NCBI GenBank assembly: GCA_004562975.1
Contig: SFQP01000005.1
Location: 1 to 32,272, forward strand
DNA length: 32,272 nucleotides
Origin: a bacterium
GTDB taxonomy: Bacteria > Bacteroidota > Bacteroidia > Bacteroidales > Bacteroidaceae
Reading direction: 5' to 3'
A model generated the notes under the pieces. That model was not told the DNA's origin. It worked only from the letters and a program-made list of their open reading frames with translations, and did no database searches. Shown in pieces: positions 7,425-15,598 of this stretch. A program made the position numbers and the translations under genes. The stretch's first letter is position 1; each line of letters begins with the position of its first letter.

Positions 7425-8108
7425 ATGTCCATCAGCGAACTTTTCAAGAAGATATTCAGCCGTATGTTGGTCGGGAACTGTCTGGGAATTATCGTCACTA
7501 CCCTGTTGCTGGGAACAGCCGCCTACATTTTCATTGACTACTATACCCATCATGGAGAGGAAATCACTGTGCCCAATGTTTGCGGATTGGACGAGAACGT
7601 GGCGATGAACAAACTGAAAGCACTGGGGTTGCACATGGAAGTGACGGACACCGGTTTTATTTATAACGCCGCTCCCTTTTCCGTTCTGGAGCAATCCATC
7701 AAAGAAGGCGTGAAGGTGAAACCCGGAAGAACCATCTACCTTACCATCAACGCCAACGGACCACGGCTCATAGCCCTGCCCGACGTGGCGGACAATTGCT
7801 CGCGCCGCGAAGCGGAAGACAAATTGCGCATATTGGGTTTCAAACTCGGAGCTACGGAATATGTTATGGGCGACCCGGAATGGGTTTACGGTATCAAAGT
7901 AAACGGGAAAAACGTGCCCGCCGGAACCAGAATTTCCATCACTCAACCCATTACGCTGGTTGTAGGAGTGGGAGGCAACGAAGACGAATACAACGGCAAC
8001 GACAGCCTGGACTTCATTCTCAACAACCCGGATGAGGAAGAAATTATCGAGGGTGAGGAAGCACCTGCCAAGCAGAAGGAAGAACCCGCCGAAGACCCGT
8101 TTGCATAA
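7425..8108 (+). CDS. PASTA domain-containing membrane protein
   Basis: A 227-residue inner-membrane protein with a short cytoplasmic N-terminus, one transmembrane helix at about residues 16-38 (LGIIVTTLLLGTAAYIFI) and a periplasmic part with two PASTA repeats. Repeat one (about 45-110) starts ITVPNVCGLDENVA, and repeat two (about 111-185) starts IALPDVADNCSRREA. An acidic tail rich in E and D follows. PASTA repeats bind peptidoglycan fragments or mediate interactions in Ser/Thr kinases and PBPs. No kinase or transpeptidase domain is attached here. The start at 7425 is chosen because upstream codons would encode an unlikely extension. RluD-type synthase follows 48 bases later and ddl after that, so a cell-wall role is plausible but inferred. 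Confidence 0.85.
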   Translation: MSISELFKKIFSRMLVGNCLGIIVTTLLLGTAAYIFIDYYTHHGEEITVPNVCGLDENVAMNKLKALGLHMEVTDTGFIYNAAPFSVLEQSIKEGVKVKPGRTIYLTINANGPRLIALPDVADNCSRREAEDKLRILGFKLGATEYVMGDPEWVYGIKVNGKNVPAGTRISITQPITLVVGVGGNEDEYNGNDSLDFILNNPDEEEIIEGEEAPAKQKEEPAEDPFA

Positions 8109-8156
8109 AAGCTATCTGAAAGGAATAGTAACCTCATCTTCTAAAAGAACAAACCA

Positions 8157-9320
8157 TTGGAAGAAAACAACACACTGCCCCAGACAGAAGACGAAAGTCT
8201 GGAGCATACGGACAAACCGGACTGTCCCGACAACGATAACCACCCCTGCATTCCCGACCCCCTCGCGACGTTCGATGACACCGATGCCTCAGAAGACGAG
8301 GAGGAGGGCGAAGAGTCTGCCGAGCTGTACGAGCACCACCGCATAGTAGCCGACAAAGGCCAGCAGTTGCTGCGCATCGACAAATTCCTGCTCGACCACC
8401 TCAGAGATACCTCGCGCAACCGCATCCAGCTGGCCGCCAAGGCCGGATTTGTACACGTGAACGGCAAACCGGTGAAGAGTAACTACCGGGTGAAACCACA
8501 CGATGTGGTCACACTGCTGCTGGACCGTCCGCGCTACGAAAACATCATCGAACCGGAAGACATCCCTCTGGACATCGTTTACGAGGACAACGACCTAATT
8601 GTACTCAACAAGCCGGCCGGACTGGTAGTACATCCCGGATGCGGCAACTACACGGGAACGCTGGTCAATGCCCTGGCGTGGCACCTGAGGTCCAACCCCG
8701 ACTATGACCCCAACGACCCTGCCGTCGGCCTTGTACACCGCATAGACAAAGACACTTCCGGACTCCTCGTCGTGGCCAAGACTCCCGAAGCCAAGACCAG
8801 CCTGGGGGTGCAGTTCTTCAACAAAACCACACGCCGCCGATACAACGCCCTCGTGTGGGGAAACTTCACCGAAGAGGAAGGACGCGTAGAGGGGAACATC
8901 GCACGCAACCCACGCGACAGGATGCAAATGGCCGTATTCGACCCACAATCGGGCATCGGCAAGCACGCCGTCACTCACTACCGGGTGCTCCAGCGTTTCG
9001 GCTACGTCACCCTGGTGGAATGCGTGCTGGAGACCGGACGGACGCACCAAATCCGCGTCCATATGCAACACTTGGGCCATCCGCTATTCAACGACGAGCG
9101 TTACGGCGGCGACCAAGTGCTGCGCGGCACCCAAAGCAGCACTTATAACAGTTTTATCCGCAACTGCTTCGCCCTATGCCCACGACAGGCACTCCACGCC
9201 CGCACCCTGGGGTTCAAACACCCCCGCACGGGCAAGGAGATGGACTTCACCACTGAACTGCCGGACGATATGCAGGCTTTGGTAAACAAATGGGACACTT
9301 ATATTCAAGGCATCAGATAA
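8157..9320 (+). CDS. rluD: RluD-type 23S rRNA pseudouridine synthase
   Basis: A 387-residue RluA-family enzyme that isomerises uridines in RNA to pseudouridine. The S4 RNA-binding domain lies at about residues 70-120 (LLRIDKFLLDHL...). The catalytic HRIDKDTSG motif is at 194-202, with D197 the likely nucleophile. The first 65 residues are a strongly acidic, disordered-looking extension not seen in the core family. The start is unusual: a stop codon at 8142-8144 is followed in frame by no ATG before the S4 domain, so TTG at 8157 is the best start. Whether it is a true RluD (U1911/1915/1917) cannot be decided from sequence alone. It lies between the PASTA gene and ddl, 25 bases before the latter. 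Confidence 0.88.
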   Translation: MEENNTLPQTEDESLEHTDKPDCPDNDNHPCIPDPLATFDDTDASEDEEEGEESAELYEHHRIVADKGQQLLRIDKFLLDHLRDTSRNRIQLAAKAGFVHVNGKPVKSNYRVKPHDVVTLLLDRPRYENIIEPEDIPLDIVYEDNDLIVLNKPAGLVVHPGCGNYTGTLVNALAWHLRSNPDYDPNDPAVGLVHRIDKDTSGLLVVAKTPEAKTSLGVQFFNKTTRRRYNALVWGNFTEEEGRVEGNIARNPRDRMQMAVFDPQSGIGKHAVTHYRVLQRFGYVTLVECVLETGRTHQIRVHMQHLGHPLFNDERYGGDQVLRGTQSSTYNSFIRNCFALCPRQALHARTLGFKHPRTGKEMDFTTELPDDMQALVNKWDTYIQGIR

Positions 9321-9345
9321 GAAACAGAATAACCGCTTTTCTCTT

Positions 9346-10338
9346 ATGAAACGTACAATAGCCATTGTTGCCGGAGGCGACTCCTCCGAGCACGATGTCT
9401 CCCTGCGGTCGGCAGAGGGCATCCTTTCGTTCATGGATTCGGAAAAATATGACTGCCACGTGGTGGAAATCAAAGGCAACTCCTGGAAAGTGGCCTACAA
9501 GGGTGAACTTCACCCCATTGACCGCAACGACTTTTCCTTCATCACCTCTGACGGTCGTCGCCACGAATTCGATTTTGCCTACATCACTATACACGGCACA
9601 CCGGGCGAGAACGGCATCCTTCAGGGATACTTCGACCTCATTGGTATCCCCTACTCCACCAGCGATGTCCTTGTTGAAGCCCTTACCTTCAACAAATTTG
9701 CTCTCAACAATTTCCTCCGTGCCTATCCGGAGCTCCATCTCTCCGACTCCGTGCTTGTACGCAAAGGACAGCCTATCCCGGCTGACGACGAGTTGGTGGC
9801 CCGGCTGGGGCTTCCCTGCTTCGTCAAGCCCAACGCCGGCGGCTCCAGCTTCGGTGTCACCAAGGTGAAGAAGGCCGATGCCCTGCGTGCAGCTATCGAA
9901 AAAGCCATGATTGAGAGCGACGAGGTGATGGTGGAACGCATGATGAGCGGAACAGAAATCACCTGCGGATGCTACCAGCGCCCTGACGGCGAAATCATCA
10001 CCTTCCCCATCACGGAAGTGGTCACCACACAGGAATTCTTCGACTACGACGCCAAATACAATGGTAAGGTGGACGAAATCACCCCTGCCCGCATCGCCTC
10101 CGAAACGGCCCGGCGCGTCAGCGAAACCACACGCCATATCTACAACATCCTGGGGTGCTACGGCATCATCCGCATTGACTACATCCTGACCGGCGAGAAG
10201 GACAACGAGCAAATCAACGTGCTGGAAATCAACACCACGCCGGGCATGACAGCCACCAGCTTCATCCCGCAGCAGGTTCGCGCCGCAGGTCTGGACATCA
10301 AGGATGTGCTCAGTGACATCATTGAAGGAAAAATGTAG
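9346..10338 (+). CDS. ddl: D-alanine--D-alanine ligase
   Basis: A 330-residue ATP-grasp enzyme that joins two D-alanines to make the dipeptide used by MurF. The N-terminal domain has GGDSSEHDVSLRSAEG and HGTPGENGILQGYFDLIGIPY. The ATP-grasp core has FVKPNAGGSSFGV at about 162-174, and the metal-binding end is VLEINTTPGMT near residue 295. Length is typical. It is transcribed with the PASTA and rluD genes upstream. The 108 bases before the next gene hold no recognisable signal. Confidence 0.95.
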   Translation: MKRTIAIVAGGDSSEHDVSLRSAEGILSFMDSEKYDCHVVEIKGNSWKVAYKGELHPIDRNDFSFITSDGRRHEFDFAYITIHGTPGENGILQGYFDLIGIPYSTSDVLVEALTFNKFALNNFLRAYPELHLSDSVLVRKGQPIPADDELVARLGLPCFVKPNAGGSSFGVTKVKKADALRAAIEKAMIESDEVMVERMMSGTEITCGCYQRPDGEIITFPITEVVTTQEFFDYDAKYNGKVDEITPARIASETARRVSETTRHIYNILGCYGIIRIDYILTGEKDNEQINVLEINTTPGMTATSFIPQQVRAAGLDIKDVLSDIIEGKM

Positions 10339-10446
10339 TCTCCCCACCACGGGAAAAGCCTTCATCCAATAAACTCTTTTCGGGACACCACCATCCTCAC
10401 CCGTGCCGGTTTCACAAGCGGCACACCCCCGTAAAAATCCTTCACC

Positions 10447-11601
10447 ATGAACATCCACGATTTCGACGAGATACGTCCTTTCCTGCCCGAAGAGCTCCCC
10501 GCAGCCTTCGACAGCCTACTGGCCGACGAGCAGTTCTGCGCCATCATGCAATCGTTCTACAAAGGTATTCCTCTTGAAGTGCTGAAGCAGAAAATATATG
10601 CCTGCCACACCTCGCTGGAAGTACAGAAGGCCCTGTTCTATCCGCTGGTGTTCCAGCTGATGGACAAATGCTCCGCCGGCTTCAGTCTTGACACGGAAGC
10701 TATTCCCCAGAACGAACGCGACGGCAGTTTCACTTTCCTGTCGAACCACCGCGACATCGTGCTCGACGCTGCCCTGCTTGATGTGCTGCTCATCCAGAAC
10801 GGCTATCGCACAACGGTCGAAATTGCCATTGGCGACAACCTCCTTATCCACCCCTGGATCAAGACACTGGTGCGCATCAACAAATCGTTCATCGTGCAGC
10901 GTTCGCTCAACATTCGCGAACTGATGGCCTCAAGCAAGCGTATGAGCCGCTATATGCACTTTGCCGTCAACGAGAAGCACGAGAATATTTGGATTGCCCA
11001 ACGCGAAGGACGGGCCAAGGACTCTGACGACCGCACGCAAGAGTCGGTGCTCAAAATGATGGCTCTGGGAGGTGAAGGCACGCCGGTCGAAAACCTCAAG
11101 GCTCTCAACATCGTGCCGCTCACCATTTCCTACGAATACGACCCCTGCGACTATCTCAAGGCGAAAGAATTCCAGCAAAAACGCGACAACCCGGCGTTCA
11201 AGAAGAGCCGTCAGGACGATCTGACGAATATGCAGACAGGCATTTTCGGCTACAAAGGGCAAGTATCATACCGTCTGGCCCAACCTGTCAACGTATGGAT
11301 AGACAGCCTGGCGCACTTGCCCAAAGCAGCATTCTTCACTTCTGTGGCTGAACGGCTCGACCAAGCCATCCATGCCGGTTATACGCTTTATCCGGGCAAC
11401 TACGCCGCACTTGACCTGCTACAGGGCACCGACAGCTTTGCCTCCCATTACACGCCGGAGGAGAAAGCGAAGTTCGAAGCCTATCTGGCCTCGCGTCTGG
11501 CTCTCATCGAACTGCCGGGCAAGGACGAGCCTTTCTTGCGCCGCTGCATACTCACCATGTACGCCAACCCCGTTATCAACCACCTGAAAGCCGTGCAATG
11601 A
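10447..11601 (+). CDS. PlsC-like glycerolipid acyltransferase
   Basis: A 384-residue protein with a glycerol-3-phosphate/lysophosphatidate acyltransferase-type core. Motif I reads NHRDIVLD at 100-107, giving H-x5-D instead of the textbook H-x4-D. A motif II-like WIAQREGRAKDSDD follows at about 183-196, and LNIVPLTISYEYDPC resembles the later substrate-binding block. It probably transfers an acyl chain in phospholipid or ornithine-type lipid synthesis; the exact acceptor is not visible. There is no signal peptide. Its stop overlaps the start of the next gene as ATGA, so the two are likely translationally coupled. Confidence 0.75.
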   Translation: MNIHDFDEIRPFLPEELPAAFDSLLADEQFCAIMQSFYKGIPLEVLKQKIYACHTSLEVQKALFYPLVFQLMDKCSAGFSLDTEAIPQNERDGSFTFLSNHRDIVLDAALLDVLLIQNGYRTTVEIAIGDNLLIHPWIKTLVRINKSFIVQRSLNIRELMASSKRMSRYMHFAVNEKHENIWIAQREGRAKDSDDRTQESVLKMMALGGEGTPVENLKALNIVPLTISYEYDPCDYLKAKEFQQKRDNPAFKKSRQDDLTNMQTGIFGYKGQVSYRLAQPVNVWIDSLAHLPKAAFFTSVAERLDQAIHAGYTLYPGNYAALDLLQGTDSFASHYTPEEKAKFEAYLASRLALIELPGKDEPFLRRCILTMYANPVINHLKAVQ

Positions 11602-12224
11602 AATTCCTCCTCCCGTTTTGCCTCCTCCTGCTGCTGATATCAGGCTGTTCGGACGATGAGCAGCCGCTGCCCAACTACCAAGAAGAACTGGCAGACCTGC
11701 CCACCGACGGGGCAGGCCGCGCCGCCATGTTGGTAATGGACAACGGCGAAACGCTTCCTCTGGACTCGCCTATCAACGGACTGAAGGCGGACACGACTTA
11801 CCGCATTCTCTCGCTTCTGGTACGCAATAAAATGTCGGTCCATCTCGCCGACTTCGCGTCCATCCTCTCGCTGCCCGTCAAACGCTACAAGCAGGAAAAT
11901 CCGCCGACTGATGCCGTCTGTCTGGTGTCCTGCTGGCAAACCGGGAGATACATCAACCTGCACCTGCAAATCATGGGCACGACCACAGGAGTGCATTACT
12001 TTGGTGTGCAACACAAGGGAGTGAGCGAAGGTGCCGACGGCTCACGCATACTTCAGGCACGCCTCATCCACCAACGCAACAAAGACCCGCAACACTACTC
12101 GCGCGAAACCTATCTCTCCGTGCCCCTCACTCCCCTGCGGCAGGAACTCACAGCAGGCCGCGACTCGTTCTGGCTCGCCATTCCGTGTGACGACGGCGAC
12201 AAGGTGTGCAAATTCCTGCTCTGA
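11598..12224 (+). CDS. NigD-like lipoprotein
   Basis: A 208-residue exported protein with a lipobox (LLLLISGC-S) at residues 9-17, so it should be lipid-anchored at Cys17. The mature part looks like a beta-rich NigD-type protein: residues TYRILSLLVRN and a predicted C-terminal sandwich are consistent with that Bacteroidales family, whose members are often of unknown function. The match is by overall style rather than a firm motif. It overlaps the acyltransferase gene by four bases. Confidence 0.6.
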   Translation: MKFLLPFCLLLLLISGCSDDEQPLPNYQEELADLPTDGAGRAAMLVMDNGETLPLDSPINGLKADTTYRILSLLVRNKMSVHLADFASILSLPVKRYKQENPPTDAVCLVSCWQTGRYINLHLQIMGTTTGVHYFGVQHKGVSEGADGSRILQARLIHQRNKDPQHYSRETYLSVPLTPLRQELTAGRDSFWLAIPCDDGDKVCKFLL

Positions 12225-12287
12225 CGGCTACTGCCCTGCCTTTTGTACCATTGACAACCAACATGATCCCTTTGTTCCCCTCGGACC

Positions 12288-13208
12288 ATGGCCATTCCCT
12301 TCCATCCACTCTCCCTTACCGACGGGCCGCTGATACAAGAAAAAGTCAGGCTCACCGAAAGCCGCAACTGCGACCTCAATTTCATGAACCTTTTCAGTTG
12401 GCGTTTCCTTTACGAAACAGAAGTAGCCTTTTACAAAAACTGGCTACTGTTCCGCTTCAAGGCAAACGGCCACAGGGCCTATATGGCTCCCGTGGGAGGC
12501 GGAAACTGGCAGGGCATACTGGCCGAACTGCTTGATGACGCTGAGGCAGGCGGCCACCCTTTCCTGATGCTCGGTGTGTGTGAAAACACGCTCACGCTGC
12601 TTGAACAGGCCATGCCGGACTACTTCTACGCCACTGCCGACCGTAACTTTACGGACTATCTCTACCAACGCGATGCCTTGGCCACCTTTGCGGGGAAAAA
12701 ACTGCAATCAAAGCGCAACTTCGCCAATCGTTTTGCCCGCCTCTACCCTGACTTCACATACAGTGCGCTCACACCGGCCGACTTTGACGAATGCCTGGAG
12801 CTGGACACCCTATGGGAAAGGCAAAAGACTGAAGCCGCAGAAACGGGACTATATACGTACCGAGCGGAGCAACGCTCGCTCCAACACGTGTTCGCCCACT
12901 GGCAAGCACTTGGCGGCCAAGGCGGCGTACTGCGCGTGGAAGGCCGCATCGTGGCCTTCACCTACGGCGGTTCCGTGAACTACGACACCTTCGATGTATG
13001 TGCCGAAAAGGCCGACACGCATTTTGAAGGAGCCTACCCTGCCATCTGCCGCGAATTTGTCCGCAGGCTGCCGACACAGTTCACCCTCATCAACCGCGAG
13101 GAAGACTTGGGCATCGAGGGGCTGCGCAAGGCTAAACTCTCTTATAATCCGCATATATTGCTGCACAAGTTTACGGTGATGACGCGCCACCCCATGCTCC
13201 GGGCATGA
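12288..13208 (+). CDS. DUF2156 domain-containing protein
   Basis: A 306-residue soluble protein of the DUF2156 family, which shares the GNAT-like fold of the lysyl-phosphatidylglycerol synthase C-terminal domain. Typical features are an N-terminal NFMNLFSWRFLYE block, a central SKRNFANRFARLYPDF segment and a C-terminal INREEDLGIEGLRKAKLSYNP block near residues 270-290. Some family members attach amino acids to lipids using aminoacyl-tRNA. Here there is no membrane part, so the substrate is unknown. It lies between the NigD-like gene and an Eis-like acetyltransferase gene, on the same strand with short gaps. Confidence 0.8.
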   Translation: MAIPFHPLSLTDGPLIQEKVRLTESRNCDLNFMNLFSWRFLYETEVAFYKNWLLFRFKANGHRAYMAPVGGGNWQGILAELLDDAEAGGHPFLMLGVCENTLTLLEQAMPDYFYATADRNFTDYLYQRDALATFAGKKLQSKRNFANRFARLYPDFTYSALTPADFDECLELDTLWERQKTEAAETGLYTYRAEQRSLQHVFAHWQALGGQGGVLRVEGRIVAFTYGGSVNYDTFDVCAEKADTHFEGAYPAICREFVRRLPTQFTLINREEDLGIEGLRKAKLSYNPHILLHKFTVMTRHPMLRA

Positions 13209-13269
13209 CCCCTTCACCGCCGACAAACCCAACCATACCACTCCCTTCACTGACAATCTTATCATCACT

Positions 13270-14313
13270 ATGCTACTCTCTCCCGACGAAATCAAGGAAC
13301 AGACGCGCCAACTGTGGCGCACGTGCTTCGACGACACGGAAGATTTCATGGATATCTATTTCTCGGAAAAATACACCGACGACTCGAACCTTACCATACG
13401 TCACAACGGCCAGGTGGTAGCGGCCATGCAGCTGCTGCCCTACCGCGTCACCTTCTACGGTGCAGTACAACACGCCGGCTACGTGTCGGGGCTGGCCACC
13501 TTGCCTGCCTACCGTGGCAAAGGCTATGCCTCGAACCTGCTGCACGAAGCGCACCGCCGCCTGTTCCGCCAAGGTGCCACGCTGAGTTTTCTCATCCCAG
13601 CTGACGAGGCGATGAGGAAGTTCTACGAAAAGCCGGAACATGGTGCCTACTGGACGGCAGTCTACCGGCAGGAGTTGCCGCTCGACGTGACGAAGGACGG
13701 CACATTCGACAAGATTGAGGTAACGCGCCCCGACGAATGGCCGCAGGAACTTTTCGTTTTCTATCGCCGATTAACGGCAGAACTGCCCTTCATGGTCCAT
13801 CCCTCTGAAAACGATTTCTTTGCGGGACTCGAAGCAGCCGATTTGGCTGATGGCTATGTGCTGGTGGCCCGTCGCAAGCACCGTATGGTGGGGCTTTGCG
13901 TGGCGGTGAAAGAAGCCTCGGGAAAGGTGTACATCCGCACACTGGCCATCACCGAAACGGCAGTCCGGGCAGCCTTTGTTGACTATCTCTGCCGCGCCTG
14001 TCAGGTGGAGCAGGTGTACCGTCGCTTCAGTCTGCCGGGCTCGCTCAAGGAGACGAAACCTTACGCCATGGCCCGCGTCATCAATGTTCCGCGCTTTCTG
14101 GCGAACATAGCCCACCGCAATCCGGGTTTCCAACTCCACATCGGGGTGGACGGCGACCTGGACATTCCCGAAAACAATGGCTGGTACATGGTGGAGAATG
14201 GCCGAGTTAGACTCACCGATGTAAAACCGGACAGCATCATCACGCCGGGCGGACTGGCAGCCATGTTCATGGCGGCACAGCCTATGGTGATGGATCTGCT
14301 GCTCGACGAATAG
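13270..14313 (+). CDS. Eis-like GNAT family N-acetyltransferase
   Basis: A 347-residue acetyl-CoA-dependent N-acetyltransferase. The N-terminal GNAT domain has the acetyl-CoA motif LATLPAYRGKGYASNLL at 76-91 (RGKGYA at 82-87). A second GNAT-like half and a C-terminal part with GRVRLTDVKPDSIITPGGLAAMF, like the sterol-carrier-type tail of Eis enzymes, follow. Substrates of Bacteroidales members are unknown, and an antibiotic-modifying role cannot be claimed from this. It starts 61 bases after the DUF2156 gene. Confidence 0.8.
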   Translation: MLLSPDEIKEQTRQLWRTCFDDTEDFMDIYFSEKYTDDSNLTIRHNGQVVAAMQLLPYRVTFYGAVQHAGYVSGLATLPAYRGKGYASNLLHEAHRRLFRQGATLSFLIPADEAMRKFYEKPEHGAYWTAVYRQELPLDVTKDGTFDKIEVTRPDEWPQELFVFYRRLTAELPFMVHPSENDFFAGLEAADLADGYVLVARRKHRMVGLCVAVKEASGKVYIRTLAITETAVRAAFVDYLCRACQVEQVYRRFSLPGSLKETKPYAMARVINVPRFLANIAHRNPGFQLHIGVDGDLDIPENNGWYMVENGRVRLTDVKPDSIITPGGLAAMFMAAQPMVMDLLLDE

Positions 14314-14410
14314 TTTGAGTCATCTCCCCGCATCCAAATCAAGCAGTACTCTTCCACGCCTCACTGATCTCTCCTCCGAATTCGCTCATCAAACTTTTAC
14401 TTTTCAGCGC

Positions 14411-15475
14411 ATGAAAAAGATTTTTGCCCTCATCGCCCTTCTCTCCTGCGGCCTGCACCTGACTGCCCAAAGTGCCATGGAACTGAAACAGCAATCGTTG
14501 GCCCAATGGAATATAGGCAGTGCCCAATACAGCGGCATTACGCATCTGGGCGACAACCGTTACGCCATCGTGAGCGACAAGGAACCCACCGACGGTTTCT
14601 TCATCTTCTGCATTGACCAGAGTGCCTCCACGGGCAAAGTGACAAACGTCTACTTAGAGGAATTCAAGGGCAATGCCCACCCACGGGTGAACGCCCAAGG
14701 GGTATGTCTGCGCGACTGCGAAGGCATCGCGTGGTTCCCTCCATCGGGCACGCTCTTCATCAGCGGTGAGGGCGACCAGGAAATTCTGGAGTATTCCCTC
14801 GACGGGCAGCCCACAGGGCGCAGGCTTAACATCCCATCTATCTTTGCCCTGAACCGCATCGTGCCCAACTACGGCTTCGAGGCACTGACCTACTGTTCCT
14901 CTACCCACCGTTTCTGGACCACCACGGAAAGTATGTTGCCGGCTGACGGCAATGCTGCCGGCCCCCTGCATCCGGGCAAACAGAACTTGCTGCGACTGCA
15001 AGCGTTCAACGATGAGCTGCAACCTGTGGTGCAATACGCCTACCGGATGGACGTGGGACGCAAAGACGATTTCGGGAAAATCTACGTCTATGGTGTGCCC
15101 GCCCTGACGGCCTTGCCCGATGGCCGTCTGCTGGTGCTCGAACGCGAGGCCAACATCACAGCCGGCGGAATGAGCAGCGAGGTGGTTTGCAAGCTCTATT
15201 TGGTAAACCCGGCCGAGGGCTACCCCATCGACAGCAGTGTTTCACTGCAACAAACCGACCCCAATCATTTTCTGGTGAAGAAGTTGCTGGCGCACTGGAA
15301 AACTGCCGCGCAACCCTTCAAACTTAACTTTGCAAATTACGAAGCCATGTGTTTGGGCCGCACGCTCAACGATGGCCGCCGCACCCTGCTTCTGCTCAAC
15401 GACTCGCAGAACAGGTACAGCAAAGGACCTTTCCATCTGAAAGACTACATCAAAGTCATTGTGCTGGGAGAATGA
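14411..15475 (+). CDS. Secreted esterase-like activity of phytase family protein
   Basis: A 354-residue exported protein with a Sec signal peptide at about 1-19 (MKKIFALIALLSCGLHLTAQ). The mature part is a beta-propeller-like domain of the esterase-like phytase family. Its segments include SGITHLGDNRYAIVSDKEP, CLRDCEGIAWFPPSGTLFIS and YGFEALTYCSSTHRFWTTTES. The family is named for weak similarity; no substrate can be assigned. The ATG at 14411 is chosen because it begins the signal peptide, although the frame is open from 14315. It is the last gene of the plus-strand block, and a strong bidirectional terminator follows 42 bases after its stop. Confidence 0.82.
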   Translation: MKKIFALIALLSCGLHLTAQSAMELKQQSLAQWNIGSAQYSGITHLGDNRYAIVSDKEPTDGFFIFCIDQSASTGKVTNVYLEEFKGNAHPRVNAQGVCLRDCEGIAWFPPSGTLFISGEGDQEILEYSLDGQPTGRRLNIPSIFALNRIVPNYGFEALTYCSSTHRFWTTTESMLPADGNAAGPLHPGKQNLLRLQAFNDELQPVVQYAYRMDVGRKDDFGKIYVYGVPALTALPDGRLLVLEREANITAGGMSSEVVCKLYLVNPAEGYPIDSSVSLQQTDPNHFLVKKLLAHWKTAAQPFKLNFANYEAMCLGRTLNDGRRTLLLLNDSQNRYSKGPFHLKDYIKVIVLGE

Positions 15476-15516
15476 CAGGTGGCCGCTTCATGACCTCCAA
15501 AGCTACCATACAAAAT

Positions 15517-15558
15517 ACTCCGGGAAGAAGCCTTACGTAACAGGCTTCTTCCCGGAGT
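15517..15558. terminator. Bidirectional terminator between esterase-like gene and pflB
   Basis: A perfect 17-bp stem, ACTCCGGGAAGAAGCCT (15517-15533) with AGGCTTCTTCCCGGAGT (15542-15558), and an 8-base loop. It lies between two convergent genes and can serve both. Confidence 0.92.
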
Positions 15559-15598
15559 CTTATATTGTCAGTAAAAACTGTCGTTCTGGTTCTGCGGC

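Noticed and set aside
13270..14313. Aminoglycoside resistance by the Eis-like protein
   Set aside because: Only the family fold is supported; the substrate of this member cannot be inferred.
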